The translations under genes were made by a program, and so were the position numbers. A DNA stretch of 64,000 nucleotides from Amphibalanus amphitrite (taxonomy: Eukaryota; Arthropoda; Thecostraca; Balanomorpha; Balanidae). Shown here piece by piece: positions 45,162 through 57,100 of this stretch (its first letter is position 1; the number at the start of each line of letters is the position of its first letter). Under the pieces are notes generated by a model. The model worked only from the letters and a program-made list of their open reading frames with translations. It did no database searches and was not told the origin of the DNA. The stretch lies in assembly GCF_019059575.1 (NCBI RefSeq), contig NW_024881707.1:434001-498000 (forward strand). Direction: 5' to 3'.

Positions 45162-48100
45162 CTGCGGGAGCACGGCACACAGTCAGACGGGGAGCGTATT
45201 GGCAGACATCGAACGAGACTAACAACACTTAGCTGAAAGGGCATTAGAGCGTTCAGAGCTGCTTACGGCTCGAGCCATCAGCTTTTAAGCAGGCGGCAAA
45301 ACATATCTTTTATTTGGAGTGAGTGCGCGTGGGTTTGGTGTTATTAGTGTGTACGAGTATGTGTGGGTGTGGGTGTGTTGCTGCGCCAGACAATTGCTAT
45401 GTTATGCCTTGTACCATTTTGACTCCCCCAACCGTTTTATTGATTGACAATGGACACGTAATAGCCACTCTGCTGTGGTGTGTCTGCTGAAGTGAATACA
45501 GGAATACAAGCTCAATGTTCCTCTGTCCTATCTCCATACGACTATCGCACCTCTCATCCGCCCTTTCTTCTCGCGCCAATGCAGAACACTACACCCACCA
45601 CTCTCCATCCTTCCATCTCCCATATTCCTCCGTCCACCTACCATGGAGACATCATCGGAGACATCCTGCAGCTGCTCCAGGGTGGGGTCCATCTGCAGCG
45701 TGGCGCGCGACTTGATAGACACGTACGAGACGCGGTCATAGTCCTCGACCAGAGTGTGGTTCCAGATGCGGCCCTGGATGTGCACCAGCGCGTACTGGTT
45801 CGGCTTCAGGCTGTTGATGCGGCACCGGAACTGAACACACTTGGCTGTGTTGCGCGCGCAGTCCTGAGGGAAGGGTGGTGGAGGGTTAGATCGGCGTGGT
45901 GGAGTTCAGACAGCGAATAATTAGTTATATCAATAGTGAAGCACAGTACAGAATGTGAGAATCCCGCTCTCGCATGTCTTGCATGGGACGGCAAGTTTAT
46001 TAATAGCCGCAAAATTTATCTATCATATCCAGCCATCACGAGGCAGCTGCTCAAAGAGCATTTTGAAATGTTACTATCTCTTCCACAGCGTAATTAAACT
46101 ATCATAAATCAACGACCTAGCCATATAATTGCAATTTGAGGTGAGGCAGACCCTCCCCCTTCCTCCCGCCTCCCGCCCCGCCGCGGTACTCACAAAGAAC
46201 ACCACCTGCTGCACCTCTCCGGACGGCGACGTCACCGCCTCGGGCATCACCACCATCTCGCGCTCGCGGCGCCTCCTGACGCCGACATCGCGCCGCGTGC
46301 GCCGGTCCTCCTCGGTGGTCAGCTCGCGCTCGAAGCCGTCGCCGCCGTCCAGGTCGCGGTGAGCCTGGTAGGTGCGCCGCGTGCCGTCGCCCAGGTCCTC
46401 CACCCTCTCGACGCCTCCCTGGACGCGGCGCGAGCTGAGCTCGTCCCGGCGCGTGGCCAGGTCGACGGGACCCAGTCCGTCAGCGGGCAGCGGCCGGCGC
46501 GACTCGTACTGGCGCCGATAGGTGTACGACTGGTTGCCGCCGGTGGCGCCGCCAATCGGCCGGCGGCGGCGGTAGTAGCCGCGCCGGCGGCCGCCAGGGC
46601 GGCGCGCGCGGCCGCCGGTGGCGCCCTGGTAGGTGGAGCCCTCGTACTCCGACTCGTACTCGGAGCCGTCCTCGTACTGTCGCCGCAGTCCGCCGCCGGT
46701 GCGCGCGTCACCGCCGGCGCCCAGAGCGCCCTCATACCGCCCGCCGCCCGACTGGCTGTCGAAGGAGTTGGTGCGGAATCCCTGGCCGGCGCCGTAGCGC
46801 CGCTCCAGCTCGTCGCTACTGCTGCCGCTATAGCTGCCGCCGTAGCTGCCTCCGGTGGTGGAGCCGGCGCTGCCGCTACTGGAGCTGCTGGTCTGGTACC
46901 CTCGCCGGTCCACTGTGGCCGATACCTGCCCGCCCGACTGACCCGAACCGTAGCGTTTCTCGGAGAACGATCCGCCCTGATAGCGCCTGTCAGTGGCACC
47001 GCCCTGGTACCGGCTGTCGTATCCGCCATCACCAGTCCCCGCACCGGCACCAGCACCACCCGTGTAGCGCCGCTCCGTGTAGCCGTACCGCCGGGTGGTG
47101 TAGTCATCCTCTGTGTCCCCCGCCACCGTGCCGTACGGCCGGCGTCGATAGGCGTCCTCCTGCTTCCGCCTGCGATCATCGATGGCATTCAGACCGCTAC
47201 CGTAGTCGGTCTTCCGAACGGTGGTGTCCTCCACAACGACTCTGTCGTGGTGATCGCCCGTGAACGAACCTCCTCCTCCAAACGACCCGCCGCTGGAGGA
47301 CTCCTTACGGGACGAGTTGGAGAAGCTGTACTCCTTCTTGTAGGAGGACTCCTTCGACGACGAAGAGGAAGAGGAAGAAGATGATGAAGATGATGAAGAA
47401 GAAGAGCTGCCGGAGGTGGCCCTGGAGTATCCGCCGCCGGCCGACGTGAAGCCCGACTCGGTCTGGTAACCGGAGGCGCCCACGTAGGCGCCGGTGATAC
47501 TCGGAGAAAAGACGGGCTCCTCGACCAGCTGCTGCAGATTGCGCGGGTTCACGATCGCCTTGTCGAACGTACACTCGCCGTCGCCTGCGGAGAGGGCGGA
47601 GATGGGTACGGGTTAAAGAGTTGTAGTAGTAGATCGGGAGAGGGTAGGTGTCGCAGCGTGAAAATGGTAGACACTCAAGGTGACAGAATTAGATAAAAAC
47701 AGCGTGGATTGTACGAACTAAAGCACGACGAATGAAAAAGTTCAGAAACCTGTTAGCTGGACAGTTATCGAAACCGTGCATAAAAACAATCAGCTAAGTC
47801 TCCAAGGGTTGTGGGTAACAGCATATCAGATCCCAAAACCAAATCATCTTACTTCTTCAAGCCCCGAAGCCCACCCTCACCTCTCCACTTTTTACTCTCT
47901 CATCCCTCTCCTCTTCTCTCACCTTCCACCACTGGCGGCTTGGTGAGGTAGAGGAGCCACTTTCCGCGCGGCCCTGGGCTCTGTACCTCCACCGGCCAGT
48001 CAATCAGCACGTCCACCCAGTCCACCGTGGACGGGCCATCGTTGTACACCTCGTACTTGTGCAGGATCGGGCTGCCCACCTCGTCCAGACTCTTGACGTC

Positions 48101-51100
48101 GCTCTCGCCCTTCACCTCGCCGCCGTAGAACACCTGCTCTGGCCAGGCCACACTGAGGGAGGGAGGGGTGGGGAGGTTAGAGGTGGTCCGATATACGGCA
48201 CACGGCAGTCACAGCTAAACAATTAACCGATCAAAAAGGAGGAAGATACAAATCAACGATCCGTGTTAGTCACAAAAAGGCAGATAGGCGCACTGGCGGC
48301 GTTCGCCAGCATTCGGAGCACCGGATTCCATAAACAAAAACATAATAATGGCGTTACATTGTTCAATCTTCATACCCCTCCCACTGTTATCAAATCCCAG
48401 CTCCATCCCAACCCACATTTCAACTCCCCTCCACTCCCCCTCGATCCCCTCCCCCACCCCGTTCACCGCACTCACCCGCTGACGGAGATCTCGCTGCGTT
48501 TGGCCACCCGGGCGCGGATGATGCTCTCGCCCTGCGGCTCCGTCTGCTCCGAGGTCGTGTTGGTGCTGAAGCTGAGCTCCACCATCTCCTCGTCATCGTC
48601 CAGCTTGTCGACGTTGAAGCGCAGCACCATCTCCTGCGTGCCGCGGCTGACCGGGTTCCCCAGGTTGCAGATGAGCTGGTTGCCACTGTTCTGGCAGGCG
48701 ATGTGGTCCTGTCGGGGGGCAGATAAGAAGAGGTGAGACGGGATGGTTACTCAATCAACTGAGGCCTGAGGGTTGGCTTGGAGGGGTTTGATACCTGAAT
48801 AAAGCGTATGCTGAGTGCTTATTACCGCGATGAAGGGTTGTAAATGTATGGGAATTTATTGCAAATGCATATACGGTTTTGAGAATACGTGAAGCTGGGG
48901 ATGCCAGTAGCGGTGGAACTAACTTATCGATCAACAATCATTCCGAGCATGCCATATATATGTTCTATCAGCCTTGTCCTCTAATGCATTTTATATCTAA
49001 AGTCTTTACATCTTGCAATGAAGCTATGGTCATTGGCTAGACAGCGTTCGCCATTCGACAATAAGTGCAGTGATGAATCAACTACTGATACTCCTGCAAA
49101 TGTCCCTTCAATAGGTCAACAAGCAGCTGGAGAACGAACTGTAAGCTACCAAACATTTGCATAGTGTAGTACAGTCATGCTCGTATACCAAGTCATGTTA
49201 TCACTAACGAAAGAGCTAAATATTTACGCCGCATACGAGTGCATTCATGATCAACATGCACCCTATAACTCTAACGTCCATGCCCATGAGAACAGCGCTA
49301 AATACCACAGCGAACACCACTTACAGGCAGGCAGTCCGGCCAGAAGGGGACCATTCCTACCTCAGGAGCCCTGAACTGCTCCGTCCGAGCCATAAGTTAG
49401 TCAGCGGGGAGAGATCGTACACAGGTTCAAACGTTAGTGGGAGCTATTGGCTACATCACACGCATTTGTTAGTGGAGGTGAGGTATCAGTATGATTTCTT
49501 TTTCAAGTCGTGCTAGAAATACATTTAAGGGTTAATTCTAACGACAATAGCCTCCGATATATTTAGGTTAGTCACAGACCACCAACGTTACACCTATCAG
49601 CTAAGCAAACAACACACGGCAAAAACACCAAACCACCTATCGACGCACACCAGCCCACACACCGCACACACGCCGTGAGACGTCACCTCCCGATACCTTC
49701 CCCCTCTCCCACGGTGACACTCTGTCCCCTTCCCCACCCGGTGTCACCCTGTCTCCGCTCTGATACTGACCGTGGGCTCCTTGCCGACAAAGCTGATGCT
49801 GGGCGGGTAGGTGACGAACAGCCGGGCGTTGTAGGCCGGCTCGCCGTCGTTCCGGATCGTGGTGTTGATGCGCAGCAGCTTCCCGACCTCCTTCTCCAGA
49901 ACGGAGAAGCCCTCCTCGTCTAAGGAGAGGGGTGAATGTCAGTTATTGGGATGGTGGGGTTCAGACGCATGCTGGTCATCACAATGAGAACGGTAGACCG
50001 TGGGTCAGAACAGGTAGGAAAAAAGTACAGGAAAAACTGTGAGGCCAAAGGGTTTACAAGGCGTTTGTCGTCTAACACTGACTTCAGCTGACACTATTCT
50101 CAGTCATAAGAAACGGTAACACCCTATAACGCATGACCGCTCAGCTCTTCAAAATAGCAGAGCCAATGCCTTCACCATCCCACCAAATCTCACCTGTCCT
50201 AAGATCGAACACAGGCTTGACCTTCAGCTGACTCTGACACACTTCATCGGAGCCGCACTTTTTGACAAACTTGGCGTAGAAGACCTTGGACGCCTCCTCC
50301 TGGTTGAGGATGGGGAAGTTGTCGATGTCTGGCAGCGACCCACCGGGGTACGCCTGGCGGGGCACCCTCTGCTGCAGCGAGTAGGTCAGCTTCATCGGGA
50401 TGCTCGTCTGGATGTCGCGGGTGTCCTTCTGCGGAGAGAGGAGGGCAGGGCGGTGTTAGGGGGACGGGTCACAACAGGGGGAGGGGCGTGCAGGGAGGGG
50501 TAGAATCTGAGAGGCGGCACTGGCGTGCAGCATCAGTAAGTTTTACGAAGGGGGACGACGGACGTAAACCAGCGAAGCCAATGTCTTTAACTAGCTATAC
50601 TTAGATGATCTATTTCATATAAACCTTTCGCTGGGTCGCTGACCTAAACTATTAAATTCACTCCCTTTCTTTACCCTCCCCTGCCTTTTCCCACCCCTCC
50701 CCTGGACCGATAGGTCCGCACCTTGATGAACATGGTCTCCTCCTGGCAGAAGTACTCGCGGGTGTTATCGGCGCTCAGTGGCAGCGTCCTCTCGACCACG
50801 TGGCGCCGCTCGGGCAGACCTTCCAGGAAGCGAACTCTGGAGAAGCGCCGGTCCGGCTGGAAGGTCTCCGCCTCCAGACGGTACTCGAGGTTCACAGTAG
50901 TCTTCAGCTGCTCCAGCGACTCCATCTTGAAACAGGCCTGGAACGTTACGCTGGAAAAACGCAGCAGAGGGGAAATGTTAGCAGTGTGGTGAATACAAGT
51001 GCAGATACTAAGCGGTGTCACAACTTTGAAAAAGTTCAGTTATGAAGTCAATCCAAGATGCAATACACTCATTTTGTAGACGGACATTCAAGCAGGACGT

Positions 51101-54100
51101 ATATTATGACTAGGTTAAACTGAGCAGTGGCCTGTGTTTGCCGTTAGCACAGGCGCTGATCCATGCTAATCTAATGCTGATATCACGACAGCTCTATGTC
51201 GCTATCTCGCGGCAGCGCAATCGGCGTCCACTTGACGGCTGCCGACATACACAACCTCAGCGTACAGTGCAAACACTCTGGATCCCATCAATACCCCGCC
51301 CAGCAGCCGCACTCGGCACTCGCAGCCACAGATCACCCTGGATAAACAGCCGCCCACTACAGTTACACCCACGGCCGGCGCGGCCCGATCGCAGCGCCCC
51401 TGGCGGCCCAGTGGCTCACCACTTGAGTCCGATGCCGGGCTGTTTGTCGCAGCTGAGCTCGGATGGGTTGATTCTGGTCAGCTGGTCCATCCCCTCCACC
51501 TTGGTAACAATGCCGACAATGGGCCGCGCTCTGAGGATTAGGAGTGACGTCATTGTTTACGGGGTGACGGCAAACCGAAACAGTAGGTATTGACTGGGCG
51601 AATAAGACAGGAGAGCACACAAAAATTAAAACCAGCCTCGCATCTTAAAAATGGTCGAAAATTGAAAAAAAGAATCGGATAAATAACACATCGCAAGGTT
51701 CAAAAGAGCATCGGAATAAGCCTGGCACCAGAGAAAAGAACATCAAACAGAGAGATACCCAAAATGTGATTTTTCGTAACGTCGGTGCTTATATCTGTAT
51801 AGATTCATTCGATCAGAACTATCTTTCAAACGCTTCACCATCCCACCCCGCCACTCTGCCCCCTCCCAGGCTCCCACTGCATTCAACTCTACCCACCTGA
51901 TCAGCGACACCGTATCATTGCAGAACGACCCGATCAGCAGATCCGGGTAGCCATTTCCGTCGATATCCAGACCTCCTCCGAGGGAGTATCCAAAGGTGAT
52001 GGGCGCGCGCGCTCCTGCCACGTCCTCGGATCGTATCACCTGTGCCGGCTCTGTACTCAGACCTTTTGAGCCGCCCAGGTAGATGCGCACCACGCCGGCG
52101 CCCTCGAACGGAGCGCCCACAGCAAGGTCCGGATAGGAGTCCTTGTTCAGGTCGCCCAGACTGGCCAGCGCGAAACCGAACCGGGACTCGGGAGCACCTG
52201 GTGAGAGAGGAGCGAGTTAGATAGACAGGGGACCGGGTGAGCTGTGGGTGTTTAATAGATAAATATAGAGCTGACTCTCATAGTGAGAGAACGTCGTTCA
52301 ATAGAATCATCCTGAGGAGCTCTGAACTTAGGGATAGCTCAACCTCTTATATAGAATCTGCAAGCGTTCAACAAAGGCATCTCACAGGATACAAATTGTA
52401 GCAAATCAAGCATTGGTATATTATCTTCATATATCATCTATTACTCATCTCCAAGTACCTCGCTTGAGTATAGAACCCACCCACCATCCGTCTTCACTCG
52501 GTCCTTACCCAGAATGCGGGTGGGTTTGGTGCTCTTGGTCAGGCCCGAGCGGGGTGTGGAGTAGATGTAGATGGCGCCACCGGACGCCTCGCCATCGCCG
52601 GTGAAATGGAACGGAGCACCGACCACCAGATCGGTCATACTGCAACGAGCGGGATGGTACGTACGTCAGTCACATCCTGGTCCATCGGTCAGGATCGCCA
52701 GCGCCACTATCAGCAGCAAACAAACACTTTGTCAGGGTATGAATTTATGGAAAAGGGACATACCTTTTCTGCACATACAAAATAAAACACTAAACTACAT
52801 GGTTAGCTCAAAAGACCAAACACCACAGCTTGGCAATCCAAAATATTCATGGCTAGTGGCAGAAAAAGATACTTAAGGTTTTATATTTTCTATTGCCATA
52901 ACACACTAGCATAGCAGTTACAATACGACGAACACTTACCCATTTTGATCGAAATCGTCAGCGCAGAGTTCGTATCCGAACTGGGAGAAATGCTCCTCTC
53001 CATCAATAATTAGGTCGTATCGTAGTGTCTTCTGGCCAACTCGCTCCTGAAAAAAAATAAGAGGGTGGGATACGTCAAAGAAAGAGAGAGGAAGGGAGAA
53101 CTATGAAAGAGCGAGAGAGCAGAGAGCAGAGACCACCCTGTTCTATCGCTGCAAACCGGTATGGTTGTGTCCACTTGTACTGTGCATTAGATTAGCGGTA
53201 AATGGTCATTAAGCGAATATTAATGAGCCACAGAGGTAATAAATTCATGAAAAACTGCTCCGCAATTAACCGAACACACAACAACTGATACTTTTTACGC
53301 CCTCCAGCCGGTTATGCAATAAATATGTCGCATATAGCATGGATCCAAGCCCCAAAGTACACCAATCAAACAACTGTACAACTGTCCACGATCGTAGCAG
53401 GCGCCCGGCAGGCGGCAACTTCTTAAGCGCCGCGAATAATCAGTCCAACCTGACGTATAACCCTGTGCGTGGACTCTGCATGTGCTATGTGCTCAGCGTG
53501 CTGTGTTCTCAGTGTGTTCTGTGTTCAGTGTGTTCTGCACTCACCTTCGAGAAGAAAACCACCTGTCCTGTGCCCTGGGAGCGCGGTGCGCCGGCCACGA
53601 TCGACTGGGAGGCCAGGTTGGGGAAGAACGTGCCGTACGCCACGGCCATACCTGTCGCCGAGGACAAACGTGCAACAGGTGTTATTCGACGTGCTCATTG
53701 AAATAACACGAGTCTGCGATGACTGGTGGTCCATCCTGCAGATATTGAATAAGTGGATTGATATGGACAAGTGGACAATAAGAGCAGAAGACACGCAGAG
53801 TACAGACAAAAATAAAGCCAATCATTACAACCCAGCAGATACACAAACCCGCGACAATTCGGACACCTTACATCCGTTCCCTCGCACTTCACCCGACACA
53901 ACAATGACACTGTACTGTGACACCGTACTGACACCTTCTGCTGACACCCCCCCCCCCCCCCCACGCGAGCCGCACCCTCAACCCGATTCAGCCGTCACGA
54001 AACACAAATGAGACTGTCCGTCAGACTACCTACCTAGCCACAAACAGTGACAGTCGCCTGATTGGACGACGCGGTGGTGCGTGAGCAGTGCCCACAGAGC

Positions 54101-57100
54101 GCAGAACACGATTTTGAACAGGGATGGGGTGAGGTGGGATCTCTAGGGTCTGTGAGGGATGGGTCGGAATGCCTGACAGGATTTTCACGAACATCACACT
54201 GGATGAAAGCACGGTAACAACTAACACATTCAGCTGTAATATCCAAAAAGCTGGCCTGCATTCTTTGTTGCACGACTGCTTTGCCCGACACACGTAACAC
54301 GCCGTCCGCTCGCGACATTAAAAATATTACTTTGTCGTGTCTGTTTCACACATGCAAAACACATCTACGGAAAACACCGACGTTCTATGCGAAGAATATC
54401 AAAATTGGGGCGCTTTCGCAGTCTCGCGGACGACGAAGATTCTATGTCATCCGGCCAATAGCGTTCGAGAATAGAGGTGGCAAAAGATGAAAATTTTGGG
54501 AACCAGACTCGAACCAGACCCGGCTGGACATTTCTGGAACCAGTCGGACCCGGTATTAGTTGGAATCGGAACCAGTTGGACCCGTTCCCCAAAAGTCAAT
54601 TAATACAAACTACTTGCAGGTATCATCAGTTGCATCATGTAAAACAGCCTATTTCCCACTGGGAATACTCATGAGCTACTGTGTGCAAAGATACATTCAC
54701 TTCATATTTTGCAATAATGGCTAGTGTGCAAGATGTATAGTTTATGGTAGGACCCGGTTGGAACCGGCAGAAAATTTCCAGGAACCGGTCTGGCCCCATA
54801 TGGGTCCAGACTGGTTCTTAGGACCGGGTCCTCGGGTCCACATTTTGCCACCTCTATTCGAGAACCGTGGCCAAGCCCCCCGTTGACATTGAACGTGATT
54901 TGGCCGGACGGTGTAGAATCTTCGTCGTCCGCGAGACTCGAAAGTGCCCTAAGGCAAATACACAACGCGATAATACCAAAAGAAGACACTTATTAGAAGC
55001 ATTGCTAGACAAACATATCCTTCAGACGCCTTTCGCTCACGTACCGAGATAGCTGTACTTGTCGACGGGGCTGGTGGAGGCGGTCACCGGGCCAAAGTAC
55101 TGAGTCTTGTCGCGCTGCAGAAAGTTGTCGGAGATGTTGACGGCGAACACGGTGCCTCTCCAGGTGTAGGGACCCGGCATGCCGATGACGGCACTGTCAT
55201 CCTCTGTCAGCAGGCCGGAGGTGCCCGCCTGACAGTAGCCGTACTGCTCGTGCTGCCTGAGATCGGAGAGGAGGGCTCCAGTCAGCTACCTACAGAGTAC
55301 AGATGGATGATAGTTTCCACACATCAGCTCCCCACTCCAACTAACACTGATTCAAGTCACTAATTCACTTCCATCACCATTCTGACGAAGCCAGACTGCC
55401 TAAAACAAAGGATGACATTGCCAGCCCCATCAAATGACTCAGTAAACCGCAACGAGATCCGACTGTCCAGGAAACTCCAGGCATTACGTCTCAGCACACA
55501 CCAATGTAACTCTACGGGCGGACTCTGTCACTGCAGTCTTCCATTCACATCTGACGAGCGACGGACAAACCACAATCGTCGTCCAAACTACCGGAACAGT
55601 GCGCCGACACACAGACAACCATGCCAAGGACGAACCGCCGCTCCGTCATCCCGAGACACGAGCGCTCCCAATTCCCATCCATCGACCCTGTCACTGGCGC
55701 CAGTACAAACACAGCGTACACAGCAGTACACAACAAACAGCCGACACCACACCGAGGGCGCGGCGCCGCCAGCCGCTCCACAGCCAGCGGGCTATGCGTG
55801 ACAAAGGCAGACAGCTCAGCCGTCAATTGTGAGCAATTTGGCACTGTTGAGCCCCCCCCCCTCCCGTTGCCGTGCAGTGTGAGCATTTGTGCCGGCTCGG
55901 TGAGTTTTATGGGAAGAAGGCTGTGAGTTCGCTGGTGACCGCCGCTGGAAGTTCGGCTGGTGTATACGACTGGAGGAGCTTCATCAAGGAACAGGAGCTT
56001 CCGCAATGAGCTGGGGGAGATATCAGATAGCGCTAAGATCTGGGCTGCCTCCTTGAGGAGTTGGGATACATTTTTTTACGAAGTTCGGTATGAGTTTCTT
56101 TGGCGGGCTGATAGAAAGTTCAGTAAGGAAGATCAGATGAGTTTCTCCGAGCGGCTGACAGGAATTTCTTTTGTGATTTTTTTTTTCTTTTTTGAAGGTA
56201 GCAAGAGCTTTTCAGGAACAGCCGGAAGGCTTCTTGTGGTATGATGCAGATTTACCCAAAACCAGCCGATCATGCAGGTGCGAGTATCATGCCGATTTAT
56301 CGGTCATGACTCAGCCATTGATAGTGCTCACAATGCAACTAATAAGCGACCGTTATCACTCTCCTTGTTTTACGCCTCGATAGGAGACACCGTCTCGTCA
56401 CTGTCTCTCAGTCAGGCAGTCTAACAAATGAACCACAGTCTCGTGTTCTGACAGCGGCCCCACACACCAGAGTGATCGCATGCACCGCATGTTTGACATT
56501 CCTCAGACAGCTACTCATTGTCGGGACACACACAGTGGCGCGGAATACGGGGAGGGGTGCGAAGGGGAGGGAAAAGACGGGAGCAGAAGCTTGAACAAGA
56601 AACACGACACGCGAAGTGGTTCACATGCCCTCAGAGTCCTCAAATGGGAATTTCCTAAGCACCGAATGCTAAACCAGCGCACGGGTTGACAATGCCGGCG
56701 ACCTACGCACAAGGAAAGCGGTCGAATGTCCATCGACTGATTGTCGCGTGTCTGACGGCGCGATAGCAGCGCTGTCGCTCCCTGTAGCTTGTACTGTCAT
56801 ATAGCGACAAAATCTCGGCGAAACTGTGCGGCAGAAATAGCCCAGTGTGGCGTGTCGACCCGACCTGCTGCGGCACTGGTGATGGGGTGGGGATCCCTCA
56901 CTCTCCTCAATCCCCCTCTATCATTCTCTCCTGCCCTCTCACCTGGTGACATCCAGATTGCGGCAGGGTATCCACTCGTGCTCAAAGTCGAGGTTCTGCT
57001 GCAGTGTGTAGCAGAGTCCGTGACCCCAGTGCCATTCGTTGGCCAGGCCGCGGTTTATATAACGGTGGGCGCACACCTGAGGACCAGGAAACAACCAGGG

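Noticed and set aside
44656-45228. Minus-strand frame of 190 codons overlapping the last integrin exon
   Set aside because: It is in a different frame from the transmembrane helix and GFFKR tail and has no motif.
46319-47188. Second minus-strand open frame of 289 codons inside the integrin exon
   Set aside because: It is an alternative frame of the same GC-rich exon, Ala/Thr/Pro-rich and without motifs. The other frame joins the flanking exons in phase.
46359-47384. Long plus-strand open frame of 341 codons, Ala/Val-rich
   Set aside because: It is antisense to the low-complexity integrin exon. GC-rich codons there leave few stops on the opposite strand, and no domain or splice logic supports it.
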